Below are positions 60,901 to 64,000 of a stretch of DNA of 64,000 nt, in pieces; position 1 is the stretch's first letter, and each line of letters begins with the position of its first letter. The translations under genes and the position numbers were made by a program. Origin of the DNA: Metopolophium dirhodum (taxonomy: Eukaryota; Arthropoda; Insecta; Hemiptera; Aphididae). The notes under the pieces were generated by a model. That model was not told the DNA's origin, made no database searches, and saw only the letters and a list, made by a program, of their open reading frames with translations. The stretch covers positions 19,406,001-19,470,000 of the forward strand of contig NC_083567.1 of the NCBI RefSeq assembly GCF_019925205.1. The letters are read 5' to 3'.

Positions 60901-61771
60901 GCGATCACAATTCCGGGACAGTGTACAATATATTATTTTATTGTTAAACACAAAATGATATCAGAAAATTTGAATTTTCCTGTTGAAATCTAATCCAGAT
61001 GAATACATTATTATATTATCACAGAACATTGGTATAATAATTAATATAATAATGGTATTATAATGACTATAAAAAGTGTATTACAATTTTATATTTGGAA
61101 CAATAATAATATTATTGTATAATATATATATTTTAACATACATATATCTTTAGGCTGGTTACAGATATTTTTATTTTCTAACCGATTTTGAGCAACGCTT
61201 TTTTTATCACCATAGAAACGGATACAATTTTAAAATTACATATTTTCTGTTAGGTATAAATGCAATTATTAATGGTTACTTATTATGGGAATTGGAAGCG
61301 GAGATTTTCTGTCTTTGTCTAACATACGTAGAACATAGGAATATAGACGTGTATTCGTTCCAACGTCTTACCGATTGATCTAGCGAAGCGATAATAATTC
61401 TAAGATAACAGATTTGAATTTGTCGTCACGTCTACGATAGTGACTTTCCCACATTTTTGATTTTATCTCCCTAAATTCTAAATAAAATCGTACTATAAAG
61501 GAAAATGGAATATTTAAATTGTTTGAGAAGTTAAAATCAGAGAATTAAAATATACATAATATTTATGATTCATGAATTTTCTTCGAAGTGGAAAATATCG
61601 AGTAGCGCGTTTCGTTCATGTCACACACGATCACCATTATTTATTTATTTGTTTTGTGAGTCTATTAAAAGTAGGTATTCGATAATTTATATTAAAATAT
61701 ATACCACAGGGATGACTGATTAGATTTATTTTATTATAAAATTCTGGTGCGCTCCGCACAACAACGATTAA

Positions 61772-61804
<33 letters not shown>

Positions 61805-64000
61805 GTAATATTGAAAATCGTGGTGCGGATCCCACCAGGTTCTAACAGCTTCAAAGTTAATATTCTATAATTGAGTGGATTGTGAACTTCCGTCAGCAAA
61901 ACTCTACGACGGTGGTTTCTGTATATTATAACAATAATAATAATTGGTAAACGTGTCTTAAACGTTATAACTAACTGTGTGCTGAACTAGATGTAAATTA
62001 CTAGATTACATAAATCAAGTGCAGTGCCACGATAATGTTATGCAGAATATATACCGTACACACCACTTCATTTATTATTATTGGCATATCATTAATGATT
62101 GATTTTCAAAATAGATTAAGCAAACACGAACAGAATGGAGGAAGACGTGATTAACAAAAAAGCGATTGATTTTTTACGAAAACAAAATAATATTACAAAG
62201 ATTCGTATTCCGATTCTTGTCGACGAACGAGCGTAGTCGATCACTATTACACAACAACTGTTATAATATTCAGAGAAATATCGAAAAAAAAAAACAAATT
62301 AAATAAAAATTAATGTATTTTCTTTAAAATTTGTTTAATTTATTAATTTATAGAATTTATATATCTCAATAGTATAACAATAGTATGTTGGTATCTATTA
62401 TGTATTTTTAATTAATTGTTCTTATTGTTATAAGAATTGTGTTTCATAAGATACTTTATAATTTTTCGTTATTTTTGCATGTCATTATAATAATATATTA
62501 AATATAGTTTTCGATTTTATTAACAATACACGTTAACAATAATATTTAGAAGTAAAAAATAATAAGTGTCTTTTCGAATGGAAAAACGTAAGTCTGCAAT
62601 ACTACTGTTTTATATATGTGTATGAAAGAAGTTTAACAGTTCGATGACAATATTACGAGCTAAAATCAACAAAAGAGTATTCCGTGCTTTTGTTACAATC
62701 AAATTTACACAGGCTGAATAATATACTGTTTGTTTTTTAATGAATTTTTTTCGTCAGCGGCGGTGGCGTTCGCAAACATTTTGCGAACCAACAAAAGCAT
62801 CATTTAGGTACATCAAGAAAACGTGATATCTGTTTAAATAATGATGATAATATTAAAAAAGAAAAAAAAAACTTTTAATCTGCAGCAATCACGCGGACGC
62901 GTTGTACCCGACCACCACAAGCGACAACGGCAAAAAAATATACATGTGCAATATAATTTATAGGCTAATCGATTTTTACCCCTCGCACATATATACCCGG
63001 TAGGTAAACACATATTATATGACGTATACGTATATATATATATACAATAATAATAAATGTCCTGCAGCTTCCAAAGTGCGGGTGATAGGAATACAACCAG
63101 GCGACCGAGGTTTAATAATATTAACGACGTTCTCGGCCGGGGACACAACGATAGAGGGAAATTTAAAAAAAAATAACAAAAAAAAAAAGCACACACACAC
63201 CTTCCAACACTTAGGTACCTATATGTTACACACACACTAGTGTACAGTATATACGTGTATACGCAATACGGGTTGTATACTCGTTGTCGTTGTTGTTATA
63301 ATGCGTACCATGTGTGTATATTATGTGTTATTATAAACGACAGGACTTAAGACCTGCAGTGCGGTAGAACACGGTCGCATAAATTCGAATGACTTTCATC
63401 CCGACTGCTGCAAGTATGAATAATATACATAATATGAAATCTCATAATTATTCGCGTCTAGCAGCGTTATAAATTAGCCATCGGATTCACACGCACTACA
63501 AGACTATATGTGCATATAAGCACCTACATCCTCGCTGCTCTCCTGAGATGTCTTCTACAAACACTTGACACGACGAGGGTCATTACATACGATGATAGTC
63601 GACACTCTAAGGCTCTCTCTGGATCATCTGCTACTATCTGCAGATGATGGCCGATTACGAAAAATCCGCGACGTTAGTAAAAATCTCCCGCGACAGTTAG
63701 TGAAACTAACTATTTCTACCGTTTTTGACTTGAACGCGCAAAACGATTCGATGCGAGCTGCAGGTATATTTATTATAATATTGTAATACCTAACACAATA
63801 CGCGTATATGTGTGACATACACTGGGTGCAGATGTATAGCAGTGGCATGGTGTTCGATCAGACTGAACCTCTTCAACTCGGAGCTCGTTTCCCCGCAACA
63901 CGCATCGCACCCAAGACGTGTGCGGAGGTTATATTATTATTATTACTATAAGTATTGCTATTGTGTGTCATTTATTTATTTATTTATCTAATTTTTTTTT
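60901..64000. other. Non-coding stretch to the window end
   Basis: AT-rich with an (ATT)n run at about 61772-61801, a GC-moderate part at 63060-63900 and low-complexity frames of up to 133 codons. No domain or splice structure was recognised. The window ends in a poly-T run. Confidence 0.4.

Noticed and set aside
62834..63235. 133-aa frame
   Set aside because: Low-complexity Phe/Ile/Tyr-rich translation of AT-rich and poly-A DNA; overlapping frames on both strands.

Overview
The window looks like insect nuclear DNA, most likely from an aphid (Hemiptera: Aphididae). This is inferred from the very AT-rich, gene-poor sequence with frequent TAGGTA/GTACCTA words, many short microsatellites, hAT-type miniature elements and a dispersed ~1.4 kb repeat. 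There is no operon-like host coding and no recognisable host exon. The host part is probably intergenic or deep intronic.

The outstanding feature is one complete integrated Maverick/Polinton (adintovirus-like) element of 15,210 bp at 16395-31604. It is flanked by a perfect 6-bp target duplication (ATAATG at 16389-16394 and 31605-31610), begins AG and ends CT, and has long terminal inverted repeats (784 bp left, 852 bp right). Each repeat contains a tRNA-like sequence with pol III A and B boxes pointing outward.

Layout inside the element, left to right: a spliced protein-primed family-B DNA polymerase with N-terminal C2H2 zinc fingers (17627-22450, +, 11 exons in my model). A minus-strand block follows: a conserved 157-aa protein, a coiled-coil protein, a chromodomain integrase, a conserved 250-aa protein and the FtsK/HerA-type packaging ATPase. 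A 47-bp divergent gap comes next. Then a tightly overlapping plus-strand virion block: a PLA2-domain/pX-like protein, an adenain-like protease, a penton-like protein, a small basic protein and a hexon-like major capsid protein. Last is a minus-strand spliced gene ending in 14-aa repeats (30525-29333). Replication (polymerase), integration (integrase), packaging (ATPase) and virion formation (capsid proteins, protease, PLA2) are all represented, so this reads as a near-intact provirus. The one visible defect is that the protease frame contains no ATG.

Flanking DNA: 1-16388 is non-coding apart from CpG-richer stretches (about 2.3-3.3 kb and 10.8-12.2 kb) and an inverted copy of the ~1.4 kb repeat (9.0-10.5 kb). 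The right flank (31611-64000) has three more copies of that repeat (33.5, 46.0 and 57.7 kb), two short hAT-type elements with 8-bp target duplications (35119-35469 and 45225-45572), a 0.44-0.48 kb tandem repeat (43.7-45.0 kb), a CpG-rich region (48.5-50.6 kb) and assorted microsatellites. I could support no host protein-coding gene.
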